A stretch of DNA of 64,000 bases from Bryoerythrophyllum caledonicum (GCA_963971425.1 OZ020525.1:3269560-3333559); one strand, 5' to 3'. Positions 22,905 through 34,871 are shown, counted from the first letter of the stretch. Notes: generated by a model from the letters alone, not told the origin. Numbers and translations: made by a program.

Positions 22905-23180
22905 CCCTTTGTGCCGATGTCTATTGGTGAGGACTGAACCCAAGACTATGTGTTAAGGACTGAGTAGGATCTCGTTTGATCCCTTGTGCGGATGTCTATG
23001 CGGTTATAACTAGGAACTACTCTAATAGCTCGGGTTACCTTGAGAAAAGGAAAGAGATCTAATTAACTCCCTTTGTGTGGATGTCTATTGGAGGTATGAG
23101 AAGAAGGACTTTGTTCTTTGAAAGAAAGGAATAGAGTCGGTGGTCCCTTGTGCGGATGTCTATGCAGACCAGTTAGATAA
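22905..23180. repeat. Dispersed CCCTTGTGCGGATGTCTATG motif
   Basis: CCCTT[T]GTG[C/T]GGATGTCTAT[G/T] appears four times between 22905 and 23170 (about 22910, 22980, 23070, 23143), with the related CCGGATGTCTATATTG at 23464, at spacings of about 70-90 bp in the cluster. It behaves like a decayed ~75-bp tandem repeat. No function recognised. Confidence 0.6.
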
Positions 23181-23523
23181 AAGTCTTTTAGGCGTCTCAA
23201 GGTAAATGAAGGACTAACAACTCGGATGGTGGGTAGGTAAACCACGTGCCTACCACGAGAGTTGCACTAGTCCTAAGGGCCAAGGGCCTTATCTCCCTTA
23301 CGGGAGAAACACAGTGAAACCACAACCATCCCAAATGAATGAGTAGTAGTAGTCGGAAAGAAGGTGAGGAAGGATAGTCGTTACTTGTGCTAACACTAAA
23401 ATCTCTGGGAGTCCACGGATCATCATGGGTAGTGATATACCCTCTCCAGATACTGATGTACTCCGGATGTCTATATTGTACATAGGTGTAAAGATAACCC
23501 CCCCTAAAGCTAGACTAATTAGA

Positions 23524-23700
23524 AGTAGGATCCTACCCGAGGGTCTTTCCCGTCCGTGCGAAGTAGGATCCTACCCGAGGGTCGTCCCCATCCGAGCGAA
23601 GTAGGATCCTACCCGAGGGTCCTTCCCGTCCGAGCAAAGTAGGATCCTACCCACGGGTCCTTCCCATCCGAACTAAGTAGGATTCTACCCAAGGAAGGCA
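23524..23700. repeat. 38-bp tandem repeat with palindromic core
   Basis: Units start at 23524, 23562, 23600, 23638 and 23676 (strict 38-bp period, last one partial). Each contains the palindrome GTAGGATCCTAC followed by CCGAGGGTC and CC[G/A]TCCG. The even spacing and inverted symmetry could be a protein-binding array, but no evidence of use is visible. Confidence 0.85.
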
Positions 23701-23709
23701 TTTGTATGG

Positions 23710-24619
23710 AGAGTGGGGTGGTTGGTGTAGATAGCGCTCAGACCTTGTGGTCTAAACCTTTATTTTCTTTCTTTTTATGTATCTATTCTGGTATGTTTAG
23801 CATTGTATAGATCTAGGCTTGTTCTTAGTCGTTGTAGTTCTCGAGGATTCTCTGTGGGAACAAATACCTTAGGGTATCTTTTGTATTAAGATGTGAATAA
23901 CTTGCCAAGAAGTACTAGGACAACAAAATCGTACTTCTTTGTCCAATCTCAACACCTTTGCTGCCTTAGTTGTTGTTTCCAACCCTCCAAGAGTGACCAA
24001 GCATAGTGCAAGTCGTTTCTCTAAAGGAATAAGAATCTCTTGGCGAACTCGTAGCTTTTATAAACCTTGTAATGTCGACATACTAAATGTCATTTTCAGT
24101 GTACTCCTATATCATCATAATCCATGATTGTTCCTTCTCATTGTCAAAATAAGAGCAAAAAATGATAATGATTATAAATGTAGATCCTTGATTACCTCAT
24201 GCATTGGTCAGTTTTGTACATAATTAATTCAAAATTGAGATTGTCCAAATTCTTTGGAAAATATAAAATATTTGTCTAAGGTGATATCCATGTAATGCCA
24301 AGGTCATACCCTTGTAATATCTAGGAAATACTCATGTAATACCTAGGTGATACCCATTGTGTCCAAATCAGTGTGTTAAAAAAATTGGTTCATTATGGGG
24401 GTGTCCAAACGAGACCAATGCATATGGTAATATAAAATTCTCACACCAAGGAGAAGTTGAAATATCCTAGTCATCTTTTATACATGAAAATATAAATAAA
24501 TTTAAACACAATAATTTTTAGCCCATGTAGGTAACTCTAAAGAATTTTTAAAGCAAGTGCTCTCGATAGTCAAAATCGAGATCATACATTTTCAGCATGT
24601 ATACAACTCTAATTTCTTT
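23710..24619. other. Spacer, no gene seen
   Basis: Low-complexity A/T-rich sequence with a small repeat of GTGATATCCATGTAATGCC-like units near 24280-24360. Short ORFs lack recognisable domains. Confidence 0.5.
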
Positions 24620-26778
24620 TAACCTCTAAAAGACCAAGACTATGTTTCAATGTAACCACTCCAAAATTGCCTCTCTAAGATGACATGTTGCAAAACTAAT
24701 TTAAACAACTTTTTATAATATTCAACTGTAAATCATCATGTCAACTATTACAAGAAGGCACTCAAAAACTTTTTTAAACCTTGATAGCACAAATTGTAAG
24801 ATACATGCATTTGAAGAGTGGAGTTCTTCCCTGCATGGATAGGGTCAACGTACTTTGACTCAAAATAATGGCATATTTTTCCACTACATATTGCACAAAT
24901 TTTATGGATCTTTGTTTTGCCTTGTGTTAGGTCATTGCATGCCAAAAATCACAAGTAATGGAGGTATTTAGAATAGAAGCAATGGACTTGCAATGACTAG
25001 GGTATGGAAAGTAGCCATTTATAATGGAAAAAAATATAGATTTCTCAAATAAAGAATACTTGTTGGATCCAAAATCCATATGGTGTATACAATCACTATG
25101 CATTTTTCTAGTAGAAGATATTTGTTTAAAAAAAAAAACAATGAGGATTGCAAAGAACTTGCATGCCCTGCTACCCGCTACAAAAAATTGCACTTTTAAA
25201 CTTTGTGATTGGTTTATTCAAACTCTATAGTAGTACTATTTAACTCTACAATAAATTACCCATGCCACTCTCCCTGTTGAAATTCAAAATCTTGTAGTTT
25301 TAGTTTCATGGATTTGTTATCAATGATTTTCTTTCTCCCCCCTCGAAGCTACACCGTTCCGTGAATATAGTGTAGACCAGACTATTTGAAACTTCCTACA
25401 CTAATTGAAAATTTACATGCAATTGTTCACTGACACACACTTGCTTGAGAACAAATACCCAATTAGAACTTGGCATGCACATGCTTTGATGGAAATTAGT
25501 GTGGGTGATCTACATCAATAATCCCTCTACACTATATTCAGTGTTTAGTGTAGTTGTCAAGGTACGTGGCGTCACCGTGTCAAGCTGTGGTTGGGTAAAT
25601 AAACAGTCTACTTTTGGTAGTAAAGTAGATCGTAGTTTATTTGAAGTGGTAGTGTTAACCATTCTTTTACTTTTTAAGTATGCGTGCAACCCCCTTTGGC
25701 TTGTCACTGTTGTCAAGCCCAACTTTGTGAATATATTTGTCATAGCTCATTAGTGGTAGCTTATGCCAAGAGCAAGCAAGTTCAATGGAAGGTGGAGCCA
25801 CTTGCGTCAGGCGTCATTCTACTAGTAAGTTTCAGCATCGCCAAAAGTGTCCCAAAATGTGACCCGGGATTTGTCATGCAGTGTTGTTATTAGGATCGGC
25901 TAAGAGTACCACCACGTTTTGACCACTAAAGGACGGGGCCTTGAGCATCACCAAAATCACCCCAAAACTATCACTTTGAGATGAGATATTATTAGACTTA
26001 TTCAAAGGTCTTTTCACTATCTTCAACTGTTGGATCTTCAAGATAACTACTGTAAGAATACATTCTAAATTTTTTGTAAACTTTGATCGCACAGATCAAA
26101 AGATACATGCATTTGAAGAGTGCAAAATTGTTTTTTCGACGGTGCTTGGGCTGGTTCAGCATACTTTGGCTCAAGATAATGGCATATTATTCCATTATAC
26201 ATTGCATAAAGTCAATGGATTTATGTTTTAACATGTGACAGGCCATCGCACGCCAAAAGTCACAAGTAATTCACAATAAGAAAAATGGACCCGTAAAGAC
26301 TAGGGGTTTAGAGAGTGGCTTTTAACTTACGAAAGCAGTTTTTTTATATTAGATAAATACTTGTTGGATTTAAAATCCAAACGGTGAATAAAACCATTAT
26401 GTTACATTCTAATATTAGAAAATATAATTTAAACAAAAATGCTTAATTTCTATGCGTTTTTAAATGAAAACAATGAAGGTACCCAAGAACTTTCCTTCAC
26501 TACTACTCGCCTCAATTAAGTGCAATTGTCAATTCTTCAGTAGCAATATTTGTCTCTATAGTACCCTGATCAGATGCCAAAAGAGTCAAGTTTTTTATGT
26601 TTGAAGCACCATAACTTTTTCCCTACAGGTCCAAAAAAAATAAAAAAATCCCCGCAAAGATAATCCGTATTTCTAATAGGAGTAAAAACTTCAAGAAGTT
26701 ATCTTTAAAAATGGATTTTCAAGAACCTACCCAAAATTGATTTGTCCCCCGTAAAAACAAACTGTTGTTTAGGGGTTA
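24620..26778. mobile_element. Putative long relative of the TAACCCCTAAAG family
   Basis: It starts TAACCTCTAAAAGACC and ends TGTTTAGGGGTTA, an imperfect version of the family termini. An internal direct repeat, about 24700-24960 versus 26025-26290 (shared AAGATACATGCATTTGAAGAGTG and AATAATGGCATAT blocks), suggests either two elements joined or a duplicated interior. No transposase. Confidence 0.45.
25355..25534. mobile_element. Possible small nested inverted-repeat element
   Basis: GTGAATATAGTGTAGA near 25356 and its reverse complement TCTACACTATATTCA near 25517 bound ~180 bp. It sits between the two halves of the larger element. Only ~16 bp of arm is visible. Confidence 0.35.
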
Positions 26779-27045
26779 AGGGTCTTCGGCTTTAGTTTTT
26801 TTCTGGATGTCTTCCACGTTGCAAAGCAATCGCATAATCTGTTGCCCTTGATCACATTTTTTTTTGTCTAATCATTCTCTCTTAATAGGCGGTATTGACA
26901 GACTCGATGTGCAACCACGGCCGAAGCCGGCGAAGCCAAAGCCATAGTTTGTGATTTTTGTGGCCATAGCCATAGCCAACCATTTCCGGGGCCAGTCTAA
27001 GGAGCCATTGTTGTTGGCTCCTCCTCGTCTCCTTATGAAGAAGGT

Positions 27046-27468
27046 ATGAACTACAACGTGTTCCTCCACAACTTTGAGAGTGGTGAGAGTGCGAGCTTTG
27101 TGTTGAACTTGTACGACGAGCTTAAGTTGGTCGAGTTGAATTCGTTCTTGGAGGAGAAGGTGGACAATGGTGAAAATGTATACTCTCTTCTTGATGAGGC
27201 GCTAAGAAGGGCAAGGGTACATGAGCTTGTAATGTTAGTAGGCTACCCGGTGTCCAAGTACCGCTTACGAAATCCCAATGACATTTTGAGTTGCAGTAAT
27301 CTGGTGATTTCTATGCTCTACAATGTGAAGCGCTTGTGGGGATCAGAGATGCTTCGTAAGTTATCTCAGCAAGCCAAGTCTACGTGCCTATTGGACATGC
27401 AATTTGAGTTTGTTGCTGAAGGGATGGGAAAAAGCAGTAAATTCCACTTGTCTGATTATGAGCACTAG
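27046..27468 (+). pseudogene. TIR-domain protein remnant
   Basis: The 140-residue frame starts MNYNVFLHNFESGESASFV, matching the plant TIR opening (Y-D-V-F-L-S-F-R-G-x-D...F). Then comes LNLYDELKLVELNSFLEEKVDNGENV (H-L-Y-x-A-L...G-I-x-x-F-x-D...G), LDEALRRARVHELVML (A-I-x-x-S-R-I-x-I-V-V-F) and a stretch aligning with V-I-P-I-F-Y-x-V-x-P. Known role: TIR domains are NADases/signalling modules of plant immune receptors. Here the usual catalytic Glu region and the FRG motif are altered and no NB-ARC follows, so this is probably a fragment. Alignment is by eye. Confidence 0.5.
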
Positions 27469-27479
27469 TTGTTTTTTTA

Positions 27480-28140
27480 CAAATGAATGTAAAATTATAA
27501 AATTCCATGTATATTATTGTGTTTTGTTTTTTATATGCAGCAATTATTTTCAAGTTGTATTGTAGGTAGATTAATGTGAAACAAGAGAAAGAATGAATAC
27601 ATCTATTCCTTATTAATATCTATTTTTATATTTCTACATACATGTGGATGTGTATATAATTGTGCATGGATGAGAAATATCAAATACACAGAGAAATGTG
27701 GAGCTCATAATTTATATTCTTAGTAGATATCACACATTAGATTTTATCCGCATTGCATTATTCTATATAATAAGGGATTATTATGAATTTATTAACTTGG
27801 CTTCATTCTGTGCGTGAAGCTAGCTATAATATTATTATAGCTTAAGGATGGATGTTTAATATATCTAACTAATGAGTTTTCTATCATTGATTCATAATTC
27901 TTATGGATGATAAAAAGCTTACACGCAAACTAGTGGATGTTATATTAAACTTGATTTCTCTCATGCAACTTGAGGTGAGTTGTAAGAAGTTTATTCAAAA
28001 GATATAGAATTGAATTTATGATTCATAATGTTTTTTTAACATTGTGGTATATTTGTATAAAACTGGAATGATGTTGTCTTACAATGGTAATGTACGTTGA
28101 ATAGTAGGCCTTACAAATAATTCTAATTATTTTGAATTAT
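27480..28140. other. AT-rich stretch, no gene seen
   Basis: A/T-rich sequence that could be an intron or decayed 3' region of the TIR-like gene. Confidence 0.4.
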
Positions 28141-28560
28141 ACTAATTCCATTTTGTAGGGTAATCATGTGGCACAAGTTGTTGGTGTTGGATTGCAATAT
28201 GGTAAAGCAATTGTTGACCGTGGAGAAAAAAGAGCATGTTTGAATTTGACAATGAAGGGCTTGAAGGTGAAATTATGGACGAAAGCATGAATAGAGGTTT
28301 ATCAAAATAGTCGACATGAGGATCTTGCAACTTCATCAAATGATGAAATCTTTCAAGAACATGCATTTGGGATTGCTAACAAACAAATACAAGTACCATT
28401 TCCTTAGGAGCTTTTTAAATTCTTCATCACAAGCAAAGTGGTGGTTGAAATTTGTATAAAGTTTGGTGTTCAGACATACGATATTCATGCCTACGTATAG
28501 AGAGAATTTTTAGCTTTCATGTACAATTCCATGTTTTAAGTGTGAGCAATCTTCCAAAAG
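28140..28560 (+). pseudogene. Very degenerate coding remnant, perhaps NLR-derived
   Basis: A frame with two stops reads VVGVGLQYGKAIVDRGEKRACL, faintly like the H-D-x-x-x-x-x-G-[R/K]-x-I-V-x...G-K-R-S-R-L segment of plant NLRs after NB-ARC. Its position 0.7 kb downstream of the TIR-like frame on the same strand would fit. The similarity is weak. Confidence 0.2.
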
Positions 28561-28599
28561 GCTTTAAATGTCTTAAAAGTATGGATATGTAGAATGAAG

Positions 28600-29420
28600 A
28601 GTTGTTGAAATTCATTAGTAGATATGGATAGGAAGAGCTTGCGACTTTTCGTAAAGGGTTGCTTAGAAATGATAACTGTAAAGAAACTACCAATGAAGTT
28701 GAAGACTACTTATGACCAAGATTTCGCCATTGTAGTTGCCACACAAATTATAATTGTTATAAAGTTTTTTTCATATGTGTGTCATAGCTTAGAAGTCAAG
28801 CTAGAAATATTGTATTAGAATGAATCGAAATAATCTACGTCTAAGATAAAGCTAGATTCATTGTAGATTGTTCTAAAAACTATCTCAATGAGGAGGATTG
28901 ACATAGAAATGGGATATGCTGCTCTAAATGGGGTGGAGACCCAGGCAAGGACGACTCCAAATGGGATGAAAATAAGAGAAGTGGAGGTGCAACTCGGACC
29001 ACGCATCCATGTTGATCTTCCAACAACGGTGCCGAAGCAACATCCGTCCAAAACTAGACCTACAACAAGTCGAAAGAAAGGACACGTGAAGGCCGCCATA
29101 GCACAGTCTGTGCTGCAAACTTTATTATCCATTGTTCAGGGCACCCGCAATGTGGCACTACGTCAATCCTTCTCATGGCATGTAAAATAGTGAAGTGGCC
29201 TATTGACAGCAGCCTTTAAACCACACCTGAAGGAAGCCGCACCATCATCTGGCCGTCCATTACACTGCCACAATAAACACCATATCATTACACTGAAAAA
29301 TGTGGGGACAAATTGCGCTCTCCTCAAAAGGATAGCAGCCTTTTGACAACAACCTTTCTGGCGTCTCTTGTTGTCAAATTTTCGGAAGGTCTAAATTCAT
29401 TACCAATGTACTATACATGG
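28600..29420. other. 3' flank of the ERD2-related gene, no gene seen
   Basis: Short ORFs on both strands (for example 28888-29190) show no domain. An unplaced stretch. Confidence 0.4.
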
Positions 29421-29422
29421 CG

Positions 29423-31963
29423 TTAGTTCTTGCTACAAAAAATGACAGGAAGTGGAGGAATGTAACATTTTCGAAGAAAGTCATGTGAGGGATGAAGGTT
29501 CAAACTGTAACTCATGCATCAGGACGTACCTTTTGACGTAGTAATAGCAAAAATCAGCCAAGATAGTTGTCTGTACAATCTCTGAAAGGAGAACCATACC
29601 GGGCCATAATCCATATCCCAGTGCACTGAACACAAAATTGCGTCCGTCCAACACCTGAGAGCCAAACAAGGGCGTGCATCAGCGGGAGAACACCAAAAGT
29701 AAATCGACGATGCTTCAAGTAAATGAGACTACCAGTAGGTGTGACAGCAAATCTACCTGAAGAATCCAGTGGGCACAGCTCAAAAACCGTGCAATTCCCA
29801 GAGCAAAGACATAGTGTGCAGTGAAAGGCTCGACAACCTACAAAACGATTCAGAAGCAAGTGAGAAGGGCCTGAAATTACCAAAAAAAGATGTGCAATGA
29901 AAGGTCACACAAGAAAAGCACAAGAAAAGCCTCTCAAGTTAGGGCTCATCTCGCTACATTGAGTCGATCATGACATTCTAGGATCAGTACTACGGTGGAA
30001 TCTTTGAGGAGGATCATTCCTAAATGGGTTCGAAACTTCTTGAACCAAACCCAAAGAGCCTAATGATAATGAAGCAAGTGGCCATCAAGGGAAATGAGCA
30101 TGGCCCATTATGAAAGGAATTATTGTTGCCTAGGAAATGTTGTAACTGAATCAACTGGAACGCAGAGGATAATCTGAAAATACATGATGAAATGTCCCAA
30201 CACTAACCCTGGTGTTCTGCATCACTCGCAGCTGGGGCATGACAGAGACCGCTTCCAAGTAGACACAGAAAGCCCACAACACACGGTTGACGATGTGGTG
30301 GGATGTTCCTGGACGTACCAAAATGGCCAACAATGCACATGGAGCCAACTGCACAGTTAAAAAAATGTTAATCCTGGTACCTCCAAAACCAGCATCTCAT
30401 CCACCCCTCATGATTATTCCTTTTCTAGTAGGCCTTAATTGTTTCTTGTCTCAATAGTCATTTACACAATAGAGAAGGATGTTTTTTTGTCTAACCAATT
30501 ACAACGTTTGGAAGCCTATTCCTCATCTCAGTAATTTATTATGCAAAGAAAATGGGTTTCCTTAGACAAAAGTATTCAAATACATGTGTTTGAAACCAAT
30601 TGTCCACGTAAAAGTTGTCAGCGTGGTGGACATGTTCTTAGCAAAGTTGAGGTTCAAAGGTTTGAGGGTGTTAGAGTTATCTGTAAAATCACCCAATTCG
30701 TAAGATTACCCATCTTTTCTTACTACGATATTTGGCCACTCTCAATAGTTATTGAATCAATGAATGAGCTTGGTGGTCTTCCAAATAGATCCTCGAAGAC
30801 CGTGGTGGTCTCTAAACACAAGTCAAAATGATTTCAGCCATCCCTAAAAAGGAGTTTACCATGAGATACCCTACTCAGTTTTCACTTTTCTCTCCGTTGA
30901 GCTGAATTAAAATTTATTGAGAGCGATTTAAAGCTGGATTTTAATACTGATGATGTAAAAAGAGGTTTGAAACCAGGATTAGATGAAATCTGGACAAGCT
31001 ACCTCCTCTTTTTTACATCTTGAGTATTAAAACCCAACTTTAAATAGCTTTCAATAAATTTAAATTCGGCTTAACATATAGGGTTTTTTCAGTACTTGGC
31101 TAAGTATAAGTAAATGCAACAAAATTAGAATGATATTGGTCCAGATGAAGAAGAAATATTAAAATGAAGAAATCAACTGACCACATAATAGATGGGAAGG
31201 TTGTCCAGGTCATCCGAAGTGGTGGACTTGAGCTTGAACCGCATCATGTAGATCACCCACGCCGTAGTGAGGAATGTGCAGATGTCCAGCAGAGTGTGGA
31301 TGTCGAACTCCATCACCAAGCTACAGTAGACGCGCACCATCAAGAAGATAGCGGTCAGCTCCTGGGACTTCAGCGACAAACCTGCAAAAACAATGTCACA
31401 TTTTTCACAACATTCCCAAGCACAACAACACGATGATCTAGGACAAGCAACAACATGATGATGTAAGGTAGAAACACTTAAAAGCCACTGTGACCTTTGA
31501 TCATTCCTAATACTGCACTATGAATGGGCATTCACCAACATTCTAATGAAAACAGCGCTATCACATATAGAAAACAATCCAAAGAACATGATAACCTAGA
31601 AGAAGCAACAATATGATGACCTAGAACAAGGTTTAGGGTTACACAACAATCCACAGAACAGCACGATGAACTAAAAGTGGCAACAACATCATGCTCCAGA
31701 ACAAGATGTAGGGCTTAGACTCTAGGGTTGTGGGTGGTACCGGCGCAGGTCTTCTCCTTCATGAGCTTGTAGATGAGGCACGCAATGCCAACGGCGTGAG
31801 TGAACTCCGCGGCCACGAACAGGTTGTCGTGGTCATGGATGACGAAGCGCAGAAGCACCAGGCAAATGATGCCTGCCAACACGGCCAACGCGGTCTTCAC
31901 CTTGGGAGGCTGCTTCTTCACCCACCATATTGCTGCTTGCACCGGGCTGCGTGCTCGCACCAT
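29423..31963 (-). CDS. ERD2-related protein (KDEL-receptor-like, ERP type), six exons
   Basis: Exons: 31963-31741, 31381-31182, 30348-30208, 29837-29757, 29654-29530 and a tiny last exon 29432-29423. All junctions are GT-AG and keep frame, giving ~259 residues. Diagnostic stretches are the N-terminal extension ending in IYKLMKEKTC, then SLKSQELTAIF, MEFDIHTLLDICT, WVIYMMRFKLKST, WAFCVYLEAVSVMPQLRVMQ, FTAHYVFALGIARFLSCAHW and LLSEIVQTTILADFCYYYVK. This is the ERD2 fold of seven membrane segments. The N-terminal extension (~50 residues) marks the plant ERD2-related (ERP) branch rather than the classical 215-residue HDEL receptor. It sits in Golgi/ER membranes; its ligand is uncertain, since only canonical ERD2 is established as the K/HDEL receptor. 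The last exon is inferred (AG|C AAG AAC TAA); without that splice the frame would run ~15 codons further to a TGA at about 29481. Confidence 0.9.
29530..29654 (-). other. ERD2-related gene, exon 5
   Basis: Acceptor CTCTCAG|GTG, donor AAAAG|GTACGT; 41 codons plus two bases ending in FCYYYVK. Confidence 0.88.
29757..29837 (-). other. ERD2-related gene, exon 4
   Basis: Acceptor TTTTGTAG|GTT, donor CAG|GTAGAT; 27 codons, in phase 0 on both sides. Confidence 0.9.
30208..30348 (-). other. ERD2-related gene, exon 3
   Basis: Acceptor TGTGCAG|TTG, donor AGG|GTTAGT; 47 codons with FCVYLEAVSVMPQL. Confidence 0.9.
31182..31381 (-). other. ERD2-related gene, exon 2
   Basis: Acceptor TTTTTGCAG|GT, donor GTG|GTCAGT. 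Carries SQELTAIF and the first conserved transmembrane pair. Confidence 0.9.
31741..31963 (-). other. ERD2-related gene, exon 1
   Basis: Starts at ATG 31961-31963, encodes MVRARSPVQAAIWWVKKQ... to KTCA plus one base; donor G|GTACCA. Phase 1 joins exon 2 to restore the conserved Gly-Leu-Ser-Leu-Lys. Confidence 0.9.
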
Positions 31964-32760
31964 TATTGGTGCTGCTGAGGTTCAGGGTTCACGCCTTGGT
32001 TTCCTTTTCCGGAGCGAAAAACCGTTAGCTCACTGTCAACTCAATGAACCCTCAGAGCTCCAAACCCTGCGAACCTGATCGCGGTTTCAGCCGTAGTACA
32101 AACTCAGCAGATGGTTAAATCCAAATGCTCACAACCTAACCATCAACACTCACTGTCCTCCTCTGCGCTCCAAACCCTAATCCTGGTGATAACTTGTATA
32201 AAATTGGACAAGAAAACCCAAATGAATGAATGAACCCGAATACTCGCCACCGAAACAGCGACACAGACTATCCTCTGAGCTCCAAACCCTAATCCCCAAA
32301 ATCTAAAAAGCCTAATCGCGGTACTAACTTGGTTCAATCATGGACCGAACTCAATATAACAAGTGGATAAATTAAAAAATCAAAAAGTCAAGAATTCAGG
32401 AACATGCTGACGAGCAAAACCAATAGCTCACCATCAACATGGACCCTCTGGGCTCCAAACCCTACCAAATCACTAAGCAGTAGGTACCCCCATGACCAAC
32501 GACCAAAAGTAAGGGTCTTGACTAATGGCAAACCTCCATTTAGACCTAAGTTGGTGTAATGGGATGGAAGAGGGTTGATTAGGGTTGAATATACCCCAAT
32601 TTTATAGGCGTTGGCTATGGGTTTTCGTTGGTTATGGGGAGGCTTACCTTTATCACAGTACCAACTCGGTTCAATTACAAAAACAACTTGACAAGAAAAA
32701 TCTGAGTGCAAACCTTCAGCTCACGCACATGCGTGCGGATGAGCCTACGTTGGGGCCCCA
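31964..32760 (-). promoter_or_regulatory. ERD2-related gene promoter/5' UTR with telo-box repeats
   Basis: Four imperfect direct repeats centred on GAGCTCCAAACCCT (about 32056, 32163, 32276 and 32450), each followed by a GTA.[T/A]AACT.GGTTCAAT-like stretch. Two contain a perfect AAACCCTAA telo-box (32172-32180 and 32284-32292). Telo-boxes are known in promoters of plant housekeeping and translation genes. This may be a duplicated promoter or first-exon/intron module. Confidence 0.55.
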
Positions 32761-32819
32761 ATGATTGGTGGTGGGACCCACTAAATAGAAGGTAAATTTG
32801 GATGAAATTTAGAAGTATA

Positions 32820-32985
32820 AATTGGTTCTAGTGTAAAGCGTTGGGAACTCTTCGGGAATAAGGGAACGCGTTGGGACCGATGGGGAACACTAGGAACGCA
32901 CATGGGAACACGATGGGGAACTCTAAGGAACAACATGGGAACTCATCGGGAACGCAATGGGAACGTTGTGGTAATAATATGATTT
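32820..32985. repeat. Short GGGAAC-rich repeat
   Basis: Irregular repeats of [A/C]G[A/T]TGGGAAC spaced 12-25 bp apart. Confidence 0.6.
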
Positions 32986-33444
32986 AAAAGGTAAATCATA
33001 AGAGGATAATCAAGTGGTTTGGTTAGGAACCATATCAGATTTTACCATGGAATTGGTATGGGCATGAGGAGCCCAAACCGGACTTTTAGGAACTATATCT
33101 GGGAGATGAAGCCCCATATGGTTGTCATGTGCGTCTATTTTTTAGGGGGTTTCACATGCGGACCTTGGATTGAACTATGTCAAGGACCAAACTATGTCAA
33201 GAGGCCAAGTTTTGGAGTTGGAAAAATTTATTAAAATAAGTAATTTGCGGAGTTTGGGTCCTTGTAGTGTGAAAGCCTGAGGGATCGAGTTGAGAATCCA
33301 TGACCCATATCATTTGCTTACTCCCAAGTCAAATTTTACTTCTTGAAGGTCCTAATTTTCTAAAACCTTCCTCTTTCATTATTCTTTTGACATGGAGTCC
33401 AAAAGGGAACGGATTTTTATGCTTCTTTCGGTCTTTGTGGTTTT

Positions 33445-33455
33445 GAAAAATATTA
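33445..33455. repeat. Target-site duplication of the 33-kb LINE copy (left)
   Basis: GAAAAATATTA, identical to 35103-35113; together they interrupt the HARBI1-like reading frame. Confidence 0.75.
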
Positions 33456-33471
33456 AGCGGACATTGGCACC

Positions 33472-34871
33472 GAGAAAAAGCCGGCTATGGGGTATACAAT
33501 TCAACCAAACAAATTAAATTAGGCAAAAGACTACACGGACTCCAAAATATTCTAAGAGCCGAAATGATGGCCATACACAAAACCCTTAAGATAATCACCA
33601 CTAAATACCCAAACTCACATTTTCACAGATTGCATAAATGTACTATATCTCCTTAATACACACATAAAACACCCCACTTTACACAACAGTCACCCGGACA
33701 AAACTATCCTCACATCCATGGTTGGAATGCTCCAAAATCGCACACAAATTACTACACTCCACAAAGTCCGAGCTCATGCTAATATCGACGGCAATGAACA
33801 AGCTGACAAACTAGCATAGAAAGGAAGAGAAAAGACCCACAAAAATGCCGAACACCCATACGAACACGCCCATGCCACCCCATATTACTTCCATAGATAT
33901 GAATGGCCCTCTATGGGTGAAACTCCCGATAAAGGCCCCATACGATTCTTGGATAAATACCTCAAAAAACATGATCTTGTAAATAACTTGGAAAAACTTA
34001 CTGAAAATTTCCCCAATATTGATAAATGGACCGGCAACCCAAATATTCACAACGCATTGTCCAACAATTTCCGGAAAAACCCCATAATTACGGATCCACA
34101 AATAACATGCCTAATCAAATTCCGCACCGGACAATACATGGGAAATGCCCGCAAACAACTCTTCTTCGGAATAGAAAGATTTCCTACAATAACATGTCCA
34201 ATTTGCAACACCACGGACGCGGACACATGGCTACATGTCTTACTCAAGTGCCAAAACTCTCATATACACTCACTAATTGTCAAAAGACACAATAGGGCCG
34301 TATGGGCTATTCGTAAACTACTTGTATCATCAACCAAATCCCGGTGCTTCATTCTCATGAATGCCGGAACCTTTAATGACAACCCGCAAGAAAATACGGT
34401 CCCCCTTGGCTATTACCATGCACATGCTGCACCCAAAGATGCCACTGTAATGCAAGATTCAAACCGGACCTACTATGTGTTAGAGGACTATCATACAAAG
34501 ACCCTCCACCAAACCACATAGACCCTAATCTCACTATTCAATTTATTGAATTCACATATTGCAATGATAGATTCTCTCCGGACACTATTGCAAACAAAAC
34601 AAATAAATACCAACCACTACTTGATGATATCCAAGCACTAGGATGGAAAGTAGACCCCCTCATTGTCATCACCGCGGGTGCTAGAGCCACCACCTTCATT
34701 CCCTCAATGACTACCCTTGAAGAAACATTTAAAATCCCCATCACCTCTATCAAAACCACTTTTTCAAATATTAACATTATTGCAATTCAACATGCTATGT
34801 CGATACTCTTACATAAACGTAAACTGGAAAATAACCAACTCCTTCCTAACACTTCGAACCCCCTTCCATAG
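33472..34871 (+). pseudogene. LINE ORF2 C-terminus: RNase H end, CCHC and restriction-like endonuclease
   Basis: The frames read ILRAEMMAIHKTL (RNase H) and HANIDGNEQADKLA (last RNase H motif), then CPICNTTDADTWLHVLLKC (CCHC) followed by KRHN. After one base lost near 34395 come FKPDLLCVRG, IQFIEFTYCNDRF and NKTNKYQPLLDD. The order CCHC - R/K-H-N - PD - E-x-T - K..KY is that of the restriction-like endonuclease of R2-group LINEs. All key residues are kept even in this dead copy. Confidence 0.75.

Noticed and set aside
23524-23700. CRISPR-like array
   Set aside because: Repeats are contiguous 38-bp units without unique spacers, and the DNA is clearly eukaryotic.
20160-23900. Solo LTR of a Gypsy/Copia element
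   Set aside because: No TG...CA ends, target duplication, primer-binding site or polyprotein could be identified.
28815-29190. ORFs on both strands downstream of the ERD2-related gene
   Set aside because: They overlap antisense to each other, have no domain and no splice context.
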